Origin: Typhlomys cinereus | Taxonomy: Eukaryota; Chordata; Mammalia; Rodentia; Platacanthomyidae | Direction: 5' to 3' | DNA: 64,000 nucleotides | Assembly: GCA_023101885.1 (NCBI GenBank) | Contig: JALPQD010000142.1 | Span: 3,246,121 to 3,310,120 of the forward strand | Part shown: positions 36,778 to 47,894 of the stretch, one piece after another | Position numbering within the stretch: position 1 is the stretch's first letter | Layout of the letters: the number at the start of each line of letters is the position of its first letter | The notes under the pieces: generated by a model | What the model was told of the DNA's origin: nothing | Databases searched by the model: none | Seen by the model: only the letters and a program-made list of their open reading frames with translations | Program-made: the position numbers and the translations under genes

Positions 36778-37622
36778 CCCCCACCCCGGCGCCGGCCAGC
36801 AGCAACCGCACGCGAGGCCTCCGGCTTTGCCCCCAGCCCCCCCTCAACGCCAAACCCCGACCAGCGCCCAGGTGAGAGAGAACCCCTCCCAGCCCAGCCC
36901 CCCAACCCGGAGCCGAGCCGCCCGGTCAGCAGCACCCGCGCGTGGCCACGGGCTTAGCCTCCGGGGCCCCGCCCGGGACACCAGCCTCTCGTGCCCTCCA
37001 GCCCCCGCGCCCCTCCGCCCCCCCCCCAGGTCGCAGGTGAAGAATTCTGCCATCAACATCAGACCCTCTGTCTCTCTGGCCCACCGGGGACCTACCCACG
37101 TGGTCCACGGAAGACACACTGCTACTCAGAATTCAATAGAGTACAAAGGAAACTCAAGCAAAACTCTGAGGAACAAAGAGAACACAGGCCATACATCTGG
37201 ACTTCACTACAACCATTGTATCACATGCGAGACTCTTCACATCCAGCCCAAAGATAAGTAAACCTTTTTTTTTTTTTTCTTTTCTCTCACCTTACTGATC
37301 CTTTCTAGTATCAATGTTGTAGATCAGCTTCCTCATACAGCCACTCCAAAAACATATAACTCCAGGGAGTACACCACCCACCCTCACATTTCACCAAGAC
37401 ACTAGATCGTAAAAGTGCACTACCATACTTATATTCATCCCCTGGTTACTTAACTGACGTACTAACATCCTAGTAGTCTCATCTAGGATATAACAATACC
37501 AATACACAAACATACCCAATCCAGGCAAGCACTAGTAACAACTGGCAGGTGTAACAATACCAACTACATCGGTTCAGTGAAAAACACACAGAAACTGAAA
37601 GGTCCTAAAAAACAAAACAACA
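36778..37622 (+). promoter_or_regulatory. L1-C 5' UTR: CpG-rich promoter and spacer
   Basis: The first 340 bases are very GC- and CpG-rich, unlike everything around them. A block 'ccggccagcagcaaccgcac' at 36792 recurs diverged as 'ccggtcagcagcacccgcgc' at 36922, about 130 bases later, hinting at a degenerate monomer pair. A good splice-donor match CAG|GTGAGA is at 36869-36877, and a pyrimidine tract ending in CAG lies at about 37015-37030. From about 37115 the sequence matches the non-repeated 5' UTR of L1-A. The two elements thus share the inner leader but not the outer promoter. Confidence 0.85.
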
Positions 37623-38690
37623 ATGTACAAGTCAAAGTGCAGATCCACGAGAAACAAAACCCAAGAAGAACAATCTCCCACCAAAAGAATCAATCCCATA
37701 ACGATGGATTGCGACCAGAACAAATCCATAGAAAATAGCCATGAAAGCCAGACCCAACATAACGACTTTCAGAGTATGATCATTATCATGATTAATAATA
37801 TGAAAGAGGAAATCTGAGAAGAGTTAAATAACCGTGTCAACCACTTTGAACAGGAACACAGCAGGAACCTGGAGTAGTTGAGAAAAACAGTTCAAGAAAC
37901 AAAAATAGGTATAGAGCAGGTAAAACAGTCTCAGGCAGAGTTTAAAATTGAACTAAGAGATAAGTTATCTTCAACCCAAAACTCCACATAGAGTCTTATC
38001 AGCAGAACAAATGAGGCAGAAAATAGAATCTCAGATCTTGAAGACAAAGTAGGAGAATTAACCAGCTCAATGGAAGAGATTGTTAAAGCCGAAAAGATAC
38101 TAGAGAGGAGCATTCAAGAAATATGGGACACCCTGAAGAAGCCTAACATGGGCATTCATGGAATACCAGAACAAGAATCCCAATATACCACACCTGAGGA
38201 AATATTTCAATTCATCATAACTGAAAACTTCCCACAACTAAAGAATGAGAGGCCTATCCAAATACAAGAGGCATTTCGCACTCCAAACAGATATGACCAA
38301 AATAGAAAATCGCCACCACGGCAAATAATAGTCAAAACACTCCACATTCAAGATGAAGAAAGGGTACTGAGAGCTTCAAGAGAAAAAAAGCAACTCGCTT
38401 TTAAAGGTAAACCTATTAGAATAACAAATGACTACTCAATGGAAACAGTAAAAGCAAGAAGAGCTTGGAGGGACATACTTCAAGTATTAAATGAGCAAAA
38501 ATGCCAACCCAGACTGATATACCCGGCAAAACTATCTGTCATGATTGAGGGAGAAAGAAAAGTTTTCCAGCACAAAGACAACTTGAAGGGATACATGTCT
38601 ACCAAACCAGGCCTTCAAAAAATGCTAGAAATGATATTCAAGCTTGAAGAAAAGAACAAGCATATCCAGGAGGACAGAAAGAAAGTATAA
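37623..38690 (+). pseudogene. L1-C ORF1 (RNA-binding protein), three in-frame stops
   Basis: A single frame of 356 codons including the stop, the usual L1 ORF1 size. The N-terminal basic part begins 'MYKSKCRSTRNK'. A coiled coil is encoded at about 37830-38110. The RRM region follows ('NMGIHGIPEQES', then 'IIVKTLHIQDEERVL'), and the C-terminal domain has 'KARRAWRDILQVLNEQKCQP' and 'RLIYPAKLS'. L1 ORF1 protein coats L1 RNA in cytoplasmic ribonucleoprotein particles. In-frame stops TGA (37815-37817), TAG (37875-37877) and TAG (37989-37991) fall at codons 65, 85 and 123. No frameshift is seen. The C-terminal 206 codons from 38070 remain open. Confidence 0.95.
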
Positions 38691-38747
38691 TACCACCAAA
38701 ATATAAATATCAAACATCATGCTTACAAAATCTACTAAACATAAAAA

Positions 38748-41700
38748 ATGTCCAGAATTAAAAATAATTTCTCCATTGTAACATTAAATGTCAACAGCAT
38801 TAACTCACCGATTAAGAGACATAGATTACAAACTTGGATTAAAAACCACAATCCAACAATCTGCTGCCTTCAGGAAACTCATCTCACCACAAAAGATAGG
38901 CACGTCCTAAGAATGAAAGGCTGGTCCAAAATCTTGCAAGCTAATGGAACCAGGAAACAGGCAGGGGTAGCAATTATGCTTTCAGACAAACAGACTTCAA
39001 ACCAAAGAAAATCATAAGAGACAAAGATGGATACTACATTTTAGTCACAGGTACAATTCACCAGGAAGACTTCACAATACTGAACACATATGCACCCAAT
39101 ACAGGCCCCTCCACATTCATTAAGAAAACGCTACAGCGTCTAAAGCAAGAAATCAACCCCCAAACGATAATCCTTGGGGACTGCAACACCGCCCTCTCAA
39201 CATGGGATAGATCAACAGGTCAAAAGCTTAACAGAGACACTTTGGAGCTTAACCAAACCCTTACTGAAATGGACCTTACAGATCTCTATCGAACTTTTCA
39301 CCCACGCACCAAAGAATACACATTTTTCTCAGCAGCACACGGAACTTTCTCCAAAATAGATCACATATTGGGCCACAAAACGAATCTACTCATATACAAA
39401 AAAGTTGAAATTCTAACCTGTGCCCTATCAGACCACCACGGCCTAAAGCTGGACATCCACAACAACACAACAAACAAGAGAAAATATACTAACTCTGGGA
39501 AACTTAACAATATGATGCTGAATGAGAACTGGATTCAGGAAGAAATTAAACAGGAAATTCAAGATTTCCTGAAAGTGAACGAAAATGAAAATACAACTTA
39601 CCAAAATCTCTGGGACACAAGGAAAACTGTTCTAAGAGGTAAGTTCATAGCTCTTAATGCCTACATCAGAAAATTGGAAACATCAGAAATAAATAATTTA
39701 ACGATGCAGCTTAAGGCTTTGGAGAAACTTGAGCAATCTGATCCCAAAAGTAGTAGAAGAGAGGAGATTAGCAAAATAAGGGGAGAAATATCTGAAATCG
39801 AGACTAAGAAAACAATAGAAAAAATCAACCAGTAAAAAAGCTGGTTCTTTGAAAAAAATCAATAAGATTGATACACCCCTAGCTAAAACCAAAAGCAGGA
39901 GAGAGAAAACCCAAATTAACAAAATCAGAAATGAACATGGAGTTATCACTACTGATACCAAAGAAATCCAGGGAATTATAACATCATATTTCAAAAACTT
40001 ACACTCTGTGAAGTTTGACAACACAAAAGAGATGGATGAATTTCTAAGTAACCACAACTTACCTAAATTGAATCAGGAAGTTGTGAATTATTTAAATAGT
40101 CCTATAACGTACAAGGAAATTGAAGAAGTAATCTCGAATCTTCCCACCAAAAAATGTCCTGGGCCAGATGGATTCAGCACAGAATTCTACCAGACATTTA
40201 AGGAGTTAATAACACCAATACTCCTTAAAATGTTCCATCAAATAGCAAAGGAAGGAACACTACCAAATTCCTTCTATGAAGCTAATATCATTTTAATCCC
40301 AAAACCTAATAAAGATTCACTTAAAAAAGAAAACTATAGGCCAATCTCTCTGATGAACACAGATGCAAAGATTCTCAACAAAGTCTTAGCAAATCGGATT
40401 CAAAAACATATCAAAAAGATCATTCATGGGGACCAAGTAGACTTCATCCCCGGCACACAAGGTTGGTTCAACATACGCAAGTCAATAAATGTAATTCATC
40501 ATGTAAACCAGTCCAAAGTCCAAGACCACATGATACTCTCGATAGATGCAGAAAAAGCATTTGACAAAATCCAACAGCCTTTTATTATCAAAACCCTAGA
40601 GACAGTTGGAATGGAAGGAACCTTTATCAATATAATAAAAGCTGTATACAACAAGCCCACAGCAAGGATTATGCTCAATGGGGAACAATTGGAAGCATTC
40701 CCACTTCGATCAGAAACTAGACAAGGCTGTCCACTCTCACCACTTCTATTCAATATTGTACTTGAAGTCTTAGCTGAAGCCATAAGAAAAGAAAGGGACA
40801 TAAGAGGGATTCAAATTGGCAAGGAACAAGTCAAGCTATCCCTATTTGCAGATGACATGATCTTATACCTGAGTGATCCCAAAAACTCCACCAGGAAGCT
40901 CCTGGAACTAATTGAGAAGTTCAGCAGGGTGGCAGGATACAAAATAAATGTGCAAAAATCAGAGGCCTTCCTATATGCCCGGAATGAAAGAAGTGAAAAA
41001 GCCTTGAGAGAAACAATCCCATTTACTATAGCCCCTTAAAAAAATGAAATACCTTGGTATAAACCTAACCAAGGAGGTAAAAGACCTTTACAATGAAAAC
41101 TTTAAAACCCTAAAGAAAGAAATAGCAGAAGACACCAGAAGGTGGAAAGACCTCCCATGTTCCTGGATTGGCAGAATCAACATCGTAAAAATGACCATCC
41201 TACCAAAGGCAATATACAAATTCAATGCTATACCAATTAAAATCCCAGAGCAACTCTTCAAAGAAGTTGACCAAACAATCTCAAAATTCATATGGAGTCA
41301 CAAAAGACCCAGGGTAGCAAAGACAATCCTGAGTAACAAAAACACTGCTGGAGGTATTACCATACCAAACTTTAGTTTATACTACAAATCCATAGTTATA
41401 GAAACTGCCTGGTACTGGCTCCAAAATAGACACACAGATCAATGGATAAGGATTGAAGACCAAGATATAAGCCCACAAAAATACAGCCATTTGGTCTTTG
41501 ACAAAGGGGCCCAAGGAATCCAATGGAAAAAGTACAGCATCTTCAACATATGGTGCTGGCAAAACTGGATCTCCCCATGCAGAAGATTAAAGCTGGACCC
41601 ATACTTGTCACCATATACAAGACTTAATCCAAATGGATCAAGGACCTTGATTTAAGGCCAGAGACTTTAAAAACCATAGTTGAAAGGATAGAGAACTCCC

Positions 41701-42576
41701 TCGAGCTGATTGGGCTAGGCCAACACTTCCTAAACAGACATCCAATGGCACAGTCATTGCTACCAACTCTCAACAGTTGGGATCTTGTGAAATTAAAGAG
41801 CTTCTGTTCAGATAAATAGATTGTCACACGAGCTCAAAAGCAACCCACAGAATGGGAGAAAATCTTCACTAACCACATATCTGACAGTGCTCTACTGTGC
41901 AGAGTGCACAAAGAACTTAGAAAACTAAACATCAAGGAAACCAATGGCCCAATTAAAAAATGGGCCCTAGAACTTCAAAGAAACTTTACCAGAGATGAAA
42001 TTAAAATGTCTAACAAATATCTTAAAAAATGCTCCACTTCTTTAGCCAACAGGGAAATGCAAATCAAAACTTCCCTGAGATATCATCTCACCCCAGTCAG
42101 GATGGCAAAAATCCACAATACAAACAACAACAAGTGCTGGAGAGGATGTGGAGACAGGGGAACTCTCCTACATTGTTGGTGGGAATGCAGGCTCATACAG
42201 CCACTCTGGTGAGCCATCTGGAGATTCTTAAAGAAATTAAAGATTGAAATGCCATATGACCCTGCTATGCCATTTTTGGGAATAACCCCCCATGCAGCAG
42301 AGGTTTGCCTCGATAGCACAAGCTCGACCATGTTCATAGCAGCACTGTTTACAATAGCAAAGTCATGGAATCAACCTAAATGTCCAACAATTGATGAGTG
42401 GATAAGGAAAATGTGGTACATCTATACAATGGAGCAATCTATACTCAGCCATCAAAAATGATGAATTACTGGAATTTGCTGGGAAATGGATGTCATTAGA
42501 AACTATTATATTAAGTGAAGTATCCCAAACCCAGAAAATTAAGCGCCGTATGTACTCCCTAATAGGTGGCTCCTAG
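38748..42576 (+). pseudogene. L1-C ORF2 (endonuclease / reverse transcriptase), lightly broken
   Basis: It starts ATG at 38748 and ends TAG at 42574-42576. ORF2 protein nicks target DNA and copies L1 RNA at the nick. Endonuclease motifs visible are 'LNVNSIN', 'CCLQETH', 'SKIDHILG' and the '[10 protein letters not shown]' end block. The reverse transcriptase has '[13 protein letters not shown]', '[12 protein letters not shown]' and the FADD catalytic box at codons 40845-40856. The cysteine motif C-X3-C-X7-H-X4-C is encoded near 42135-42192. Breaks: frameshifts at about 38991, 39852 (extra A in an A run), 41036 (extra T), 41630 and 42432, and stops at 39833-39835 and 41817-41819. The longest intact stretch is 396 codons (39849-41039), covering most of the reverse transcriptase. 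Confidence 0.96.
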
Positions 42577-43683
42577 TACCAAACTCACCCAGCCCACATT
42601 GAGACACTCAAAAGTAAACCTATGTAACACAGTAATTGCAAGGATTGTGAACAAGAGAGATGGGGTAGGAGGGCCACACCAGAAACAAGGAGAGAGGGGA
42701 CCATGTTACAGCAGAGAAAATAGGCCTCCATCAAGGTCTGCAAGTAAGTAATGAGAAACCTGGTTAAGTTCACAGATGTTTTTTCCTGATCTCACCAGAA
42801 GGGAAGGGCATATAGTCTAGCAGATAAAAAGTAATCATTTTGCAAATGGGTGATGGACCCCTCCCTCACTGAGGTTTCCTACTCTTATTACATCTACCCT
42901 TGAATGTGCTATTATAACAAGACTCCAGTTTAACAGCTTTTTGTCTCTGGCCAGGGTGTGACATATAGTGCCCAGCAGGATGGAGTGAAGGGCATTGCAG
43001 GAGCAGCAAAACTGCAAAAGAAAATCAACAAACCACAATCCAGAACTTCAGAGACTCTATATCAATCACATAGAACTAGGCCAGCCTAATCTCTCCCCAT
43101 CCTGGAGCTCAGGGACATTTGCGGAAGAGGGGGCTGTAAGATTGTAAGAGCAAAAGGATGGGAGGAGCAACGATTTGCAAGATTCTCAACAATAGTTGGG
43201 GCCAAAGCAATCATAATGGGACTTTGCATGCCCTGCGCAATGTCCAGTGCACTGTTGCCCTCATAAAGTCTAGCATCTGTTAAGGGCACCGAGATCCCTG
43301 GAGGCAAGGGTTTGACAGCCATAGTAGTGATCCTATGCTTAAGGGGAACGAGAGAAAGGGCTTATGGAAATGCCACTGGGTCCATATATGTCATCGGAGA
43401 GGAGGACCCAGTGGAGAGTTAGGCGTATACAATAAAGGACTCTCTGGGAATTGGGGTGGGAGGCACTGGGGTATGGGGAGGGGGAGGAGGGGGAGGAGGG
43501 GGCTCGGGGGGAGGAGGGGGGAGGGAGGAAACTGGTAAAAAAAATTTTTAAATGTATAAATTTTTTAATTAAAAAAAAGAAGGGTTGTGATGGGATGGGA
43601 TTGGAGATAAAAGTGTGAACATATCATAATGCACTGTATGTATGTGTGAAACTTTAATTAAAAAAAAACTTTTAAAACTAAAA
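42577..43683 (+). other. L1-C 3' UTR with G-rich tract and atypical double A-rich end
   Basis: Blocks match the 3' UTRs of L1-B and L1-E. The G-rich tract at 43457-43533 contains many runs of three or more G. The usual terminal motif 'gtacctattaagtttgtatg' is missing after 'ggaaactggt'. Instead an A-rich stretch (43537-43578) is followed by about 85 bases of other sequence (43579-43663) and a second A-rich tail that abuts the target duplication. Confidence 0.9.
43457..43533 (+). repeat. G-rich purine tract of L1 3' UTR
   Basis: A dense series of G runs with almost no pyrimidines, matching the purine tract typical of mammalian L1 3' UTRs and able in principle to form G-quadruplexes. Counterparts are at about 1195-1300, 22515-22630, 36391-36480, 53000-53042, 53818-53878 and, on the minus strand, 50629-50700. 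Confidence 0.9.
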
Positions 43684-43956
43684 AAAAAAATCACTTCAAT
43701 GGCACAAGCACGACCATGTTCACCGCAGCACTGTTTACAATAGCAAAGCCATGGTATCAATCCAAATGCCCAACAGTTGACGAGTGGATAAGGAAAATGT
43801 GGTACATTTATACAATGGAATGCTACTCATCCATCAAAAAAGATGACTTAATGAAATTTGCCAGGAAAGATGGAATTACAAAAAATTATATTGAGTGAAG
43901 TATCCCAGACACAGAAAATTAAGCGCTGTATGTACTCCCTAGTAGGTGGATCCTAG
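43684..43956 (+). pseudogene. L1-A ORF2 part 4, C-terminal end
   Basis: It resumes after L1-C at 'atcacttcaatggcacaagc' and ends in TAG at 43954-43956, like the L1 fragment at window start. It completes the ORF2 that began at 27079. Confidence 0.95.
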
Positions 43957-44423
43957 TACCAAACCCACTTCGTGACATTCTCAAAGATTAATCTCTGTCA
44001 TACCTACAATAATTTTAAAGATTATAAACAGGAGGGAAGGGGAAGGAGGGCCCCGCCAGAAACAAGTAAAATTAGATCATGCTATAGCAGAGAAAATAGG
44101 CCACCATCAAGTACTGCGAGTAAGTAGTGAGACATCTGGTCAAGCTCACAGACTTTTCTTCCTGGTCACTTGCAACTGATAGGGTTTGATCTTACCAGTC
44201 AGAGTGGATATAGAGACTGGCAGATAGATGGTAACCATCCCACAAATGGGAGACTGACCTCCCCTCACCGCAGTCTCCTACTCTTATTCCATCTACCTTT
44301 GAATCGACCCTTATAGTAAAACTCTATTTAAACAGCCTTTTATCTCTGGCTAGGAGGTGACATCCAATACCCATCAGGATGGAGCCAAAGGCAGTGCCAG
44401 AACAGCAAAACTGAAAAAAAAAA
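43957..44423 (+). other. L1-A 3' UTR, shortened
   Basis: It aligns with 303-770 of the first L1 fragment ('ttatctctggctaggaggtg', then 'atccaatacccatcaggatg'). It ends in an A run at about 44414-44425 before the G-rich tract would begin. L1-A therefore ends early in its 3' UTR relative to the other copies, either by early polyadenylation or by loss. Confidence 0.88.
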
Positions 44424-44445
44424 AATAACACTTCATGAATTTCTT

Positions 44446-44490
44446 TTTTTTAATGTTCCTTTCTTTATTTTTATTTATTCAATTGTGCAT

Positions 44491-44550
<60 letters not shown>

Positions 44551-44774
44551 GTGTGTGTAGAACCACTGGCGAATTCGGGAACCACCATGGACTGCCTCCA
44601 CCTCCTCCTTGTTTACTCTGCCCAGGTATTCACAGGCTCCGCCCTACCAGGACCAGAAATGCAGGCAGGCGACCCTGCTTCTGGCTGGCGTCTATACGTG
44701 GGGTCTAGGATCCTAACTCAGGACTTTCTGTCTACAAGGAAGAGGCTTAACCCCTGAGCCACCTCTCCAGCCCC
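44446..44774 (-). mobile_element. B2-like SINE inserted next to the L1-A 3' end, minus strand
   Basis: The head is at the right end ('gagccacctctccagccc'), the body includes 'gtattcacaggctccgccct', and a (TG)n run plus T-rich tail is on the left. It is flanked by a perfect 19-bp duplication 'aacacttcatgaatttctt' (44427-44445 and 44775-44793). That site overlaps the right-hand target duplication of L1-A, so the SINE is younger than L1-A. Confidence 0.97.
44494..44560. repeat. (TG)n microsatellite in SINE tail
   Basis: About 30 TG units with GAG and CG variants, in the tail of the SINE at 44446-44774. Confidence 0.96.
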
Positions 44775-44793
44775 AACACTTCATGAATTTCTT

Positions 44794-46370
44794 GTTGCTG
44801 TATTGCTATCAATTAAGAAGAAAATATGTTTTAAAATTCTATACAAAGTGACATTGATGTTTATTCATTTTCAGCAGAGATATTGATTCTCAAATAGTGA
44901 ATTATCTTTGTGAATGTACTAAATATAATGTGCTTGTTGACGACATATTCACTGTTTTAGGAGGAAAATTGTGAAATTTTGTAGAAAGCAAAGTTGTTGG
45001 GTTGTCAGTTAAAGTTTCAATATAAATATTTACAAAAATGCATATCACTATCTGAGTTCCTAGAAAGAGGTTAATATTAAAAGTACAAGGTCTCTTTAAT
45101 AAAGCAAAGTATTTAGGTAGTTTTACAAAGTGGCAGATTAATGAATATAGTAGTGAAAAGCAAGCAAAGCCTATATTTTTATTATTTGAATGAGATAAAA
45201 TGTAATGATGCTCTTGAATCCATCAAAGTTTAATGGAGACAACTCGAAATCTGTCAGTAGTAGGTATAGAGATACACTGAACTAACAGTATTAAATAATA
45301 GAAATACCAAATTATTAAGAAAAATAAAACATGTATGAGGTATATTTGTGATAATATTGAGATAAAACTTATCTACTGAAATATTGACAACTAATAATAG
45401 TGAAGTATGTAGTTTATTTTTAAAAACAAATTTTAAGTGAAATAATATATTAATAAGAATCATTTATGAATTATAAACTACTAAGTTCAAATTTTTTTGG
45501 AAATGAGATTTTTACAAAGTCAAAATTAACGAACTGTCAACTATGACAAGATAACAATAATCCTGCCTGTCACTGATGTGATAGATTTCCCAAAACTCAT
45601 TAACATCTGTCTACTCCTTGTCTACAAGTAGACTGAAAAAATCAAGAGACATTGTAAAAAATATTAGGACAATTGAAACGATAAAAATAAAAAATGACTA
45701 AATTAAGTAAAAAATAAAAGGCCTCTTGAGTTTTTCCAGGTTTGAACATCATTAAATGAACAATAAAGCAAAACACATCAACAAACAAGAGCATTGTTGT
45801 TGAAGCTGAAGGGATTTTAATACTACCTAGTAACATTCAATAATGTTATATTTTCAGTATGTGGTAAGATTTCTATTGTTTCATATATATCAGAGAATGT
45901 GGGACTTGTTTCATACAAAAATATTACAAAAACATCAAGAGAATAGTTCATGTCCTACTGTCTAATAATTCAAGAAAAATGTATATGAAAGATTCATAGA
46001 TAGATTCATAGATAGACTATAGCTGGACAGATGATATTTAGATGATAGACATGTAGTGTAAATGCGATGTTATGAAATGTCCAAAGTGCAACAACATTTC
46101 ATAAATGCAGCTGTGCTTTTCTCAATCCTTTTTCATAGGATGAAAATTTCAGAAAAAAACCTACTGGTCTGTCCAATAAATGGGAAAAAGAACAAATCAG
46201 CAAAAACAATGAATATTTTAACTAATTGATTACTTTCCAAAAATAATCAGTATAAAAGTAATTACCAAACTAAGAATTCTGTGAATCAAATATTTGTTTA
46301 AGTTGCAACAAATTAGATCTATTTGTATAAAGTGCCTGCCTAATTAAGGAAATAAAACATATAAAATATG
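44794..46370. other. Intergenic, nothing recognised
   Basis: Very AT-rich unique-looking sequence. A short GATA-type imperfect repeat lies at about 45994-46050. Confidence 0.5.
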
Positions 46371-46686
46371 TGTCATAGTTATATAAAGTGTCAACCTGAA
46401 AATTGGAAGGTTTGAACTCCAGGCTCAGTTACATAGAATTAGTACAGTTAAGGCTTGGAAAAGCTTGTAGAAGACTGTGTAATTGAGGAGAAGACACAAC
46501 CCGTAGTGGATGAGACATAGGGAGCTGTTAAAGAAGCTATACATGTTTAGAAATGCTGGTCTGGAAAGTGAGAATGACTCCCAGCAATGAATGTAGTATA
46601 ACTATATTCATTGAATATAGTATAACCTTGTTCCTTCTTAAGCTACTTAATTGTGAATTTCTCAAAAACATGCCAAGTAACTGCAA
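46371..46686 (+). repeat. 5' LTR of the MaLR-like element
   Basis: It begins 'tgtcatagtt'. It shares with the right LTR the blocks 'aattggaaggtttgaactcc', 'gactgtgtaattgaggag' and 'gaatttctcaaaaacatgcc', each with substitutions and gaps. It is about 100 bases shorter than the right LTR. Confidence 0.7.
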
Positions 46687-47894
46687 GGAAATTTAGTACC
46701 AGAGAAGTGGGGTACTGCTGATAAATCTGGCTAAGTGATTCATTTTTGATTTTTAAAGGTTTTTTGAGAAAACACTGAAATGTTTAAAAAATTTTGAATT
46801 ATAGCCACCGAGCAGAGTTTACTGGCCTGCTTGAAAAGCAGTAATGCTGAGAGTTGTAGATTATTTGCACCCAGAACGTAAGGAAGGGAACAAGGACTTT
46901 AATGAAACTAAATTCAAAGACAATGGGCTAATTTTCTTGGTAGAGGAGAATTATGTAAACATAAGCATGAGGAAGACAGACAAGCGACTATGGATATTTG
47001 AGAAAGAATCATCATTGGAGAAAAATCTAGTGTTTTGCAATGGGATGGCAAAGAAAAAATGAATACCACTGTATGCAGATTTCATGTTTTGAAAACACAG
47101 GTTCTTTTAGGGAATGAAAGCCTAAGTTGAAGCAATTTCTTTCCTTTCAAGTTTTGGCTACCTAGAAAAGGGCTTTTTTGGGGTCAGCACACAGAAGTTG
47201 CTGCAACTACAGTTAAAATAGGCTGAGGTGTGTCTTAACCTCACCATAAAACTTGATAGCATCTTCCAAGTGGTACAGTATATGATGGAATATTAAGGAA
47301 TTCATGTTGATTGGCCAAAGCTTGTTACTAAGTGGCAGTTGTGGTGTTCTTGCAAAAGAGGTTAATAGTTGTAATTTCAGAAGAGAACCAAAGATTGGAT
47401 GGGATGTGTGCTGAGGACAGGTGTGAGTATAGATTAAAAGTGATCTAGATAAAAAGCCAGTTGCTAAACTTTGAACTGTAAATGAGATTAGGATTTCCCA
47501 GAACCTTTGAGCCAATCTGGCTCCATAATAAACAAAATAAGAGAGATACTGAACTACAGGTTGTGGTATTTACTTTGACAGATTTTGATCTTTTAATTTT
47601 AAATTGATATTTTCTTATTGTGTTATACTACTTTCTTTTTAATGTTTATTCTGTGCTGAAATATTTAGCTTGTCTTGCATATTTAAGAGATTGTATATTT
47701 AAGAGATATTGAACTTTTAAAATGTTGGAAGCTGAACTACTATTATCTAAACATTTTAAAATTGAACTATGAGAATTTTTATTCTTGGACTTTGAGAACT
47801 AACAAAATTGAATATAAAAACCTATAGGATCAAGGATAGGAAGTCTACAGTTTAAAAGTAATGTATTGTTGTACTAGATCAATAAGCAGTTGAA
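46687..47894 (+). pseudogene. Internal region of the MaLR-like element, non-coding remnant
   Basis: About 1.2 kb. It includes 'agaagtggggtactgctg' near the left end, 'cttgatagcatcttccaagt' (47251-47270) and 'gagccaatctggctccataa' (47509-47528), which I recall from rodent MaLR internal sequence. The longest plus-strand frame (46844-47062, 72 codons) matches no domain that I know. I see no gag, pol or env. Confidence 0.6.

Larger units (their letters stand above)
36778..43683 (+). mobile_element. L1-C: full-length L1 inserted into L1-A
   Basis: A 6.9-kb element flanked by the 15-bp duplication 'aaaaaaatcacttca' (36763-36777 and 43684-43698). It has a CpG-rich 5' UTR, ORF1, an intergenic spacer of about 57 bases, ORF2, a 3' UTR with a G-rich tract, and an unusual double A-rich 3' end. 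It is the best preserved copy in the window. Because it sits inside L1-A, it is younger than L1-A; its order relative to L1-B is not fixed by the nesting. Confidence 0.97.
25154..44436 (+). mobile_element. Nested L1 cluster: L1-A containing a SINE, L1-B and L1-C
   Basis: One old L1 (L1-A) runs from 25167 to 44423. Its sequence is interrupted three times, and each break resumes at the next L1 coordinate. The outer target duplication is 'aataatactttat' (25154-25166) versus 'aataacacttcat' (44424-44436), 11 of 13 matching. The inner duplications are: SINE, 30207-30221 and 30511-30525; L1-B, 30580-30595 and 36543-36558; L1-C, 36763-36777 and 43684-43698. All L1s are on the plus strand. Without the inserts, L1-A is about 6 kb, near full length. 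Confidence 0.95.

Noticed and set aside
36827..37261. 144-codon proline- and arginine-rich frame and antisense frames
   Set aside because: They lie in the CpG-rich 5' UTR of L1-C; GC-rich DNA has few stops, and L1 5' UTR of this type is not known to code for this.
25154..44436. Idea that the 19-kb repeat block is a tandem L1 array or an assembly duplication
   Set aside because: Distinct target duplications at each junction, different promoters and different lesions show separate nested insertions.
46844..47062. 72-codon frame that might be a small host gene
   Set aside because: It lies between two LTRs, in sequence that looks like the non-coding internal part of a MaLR element.
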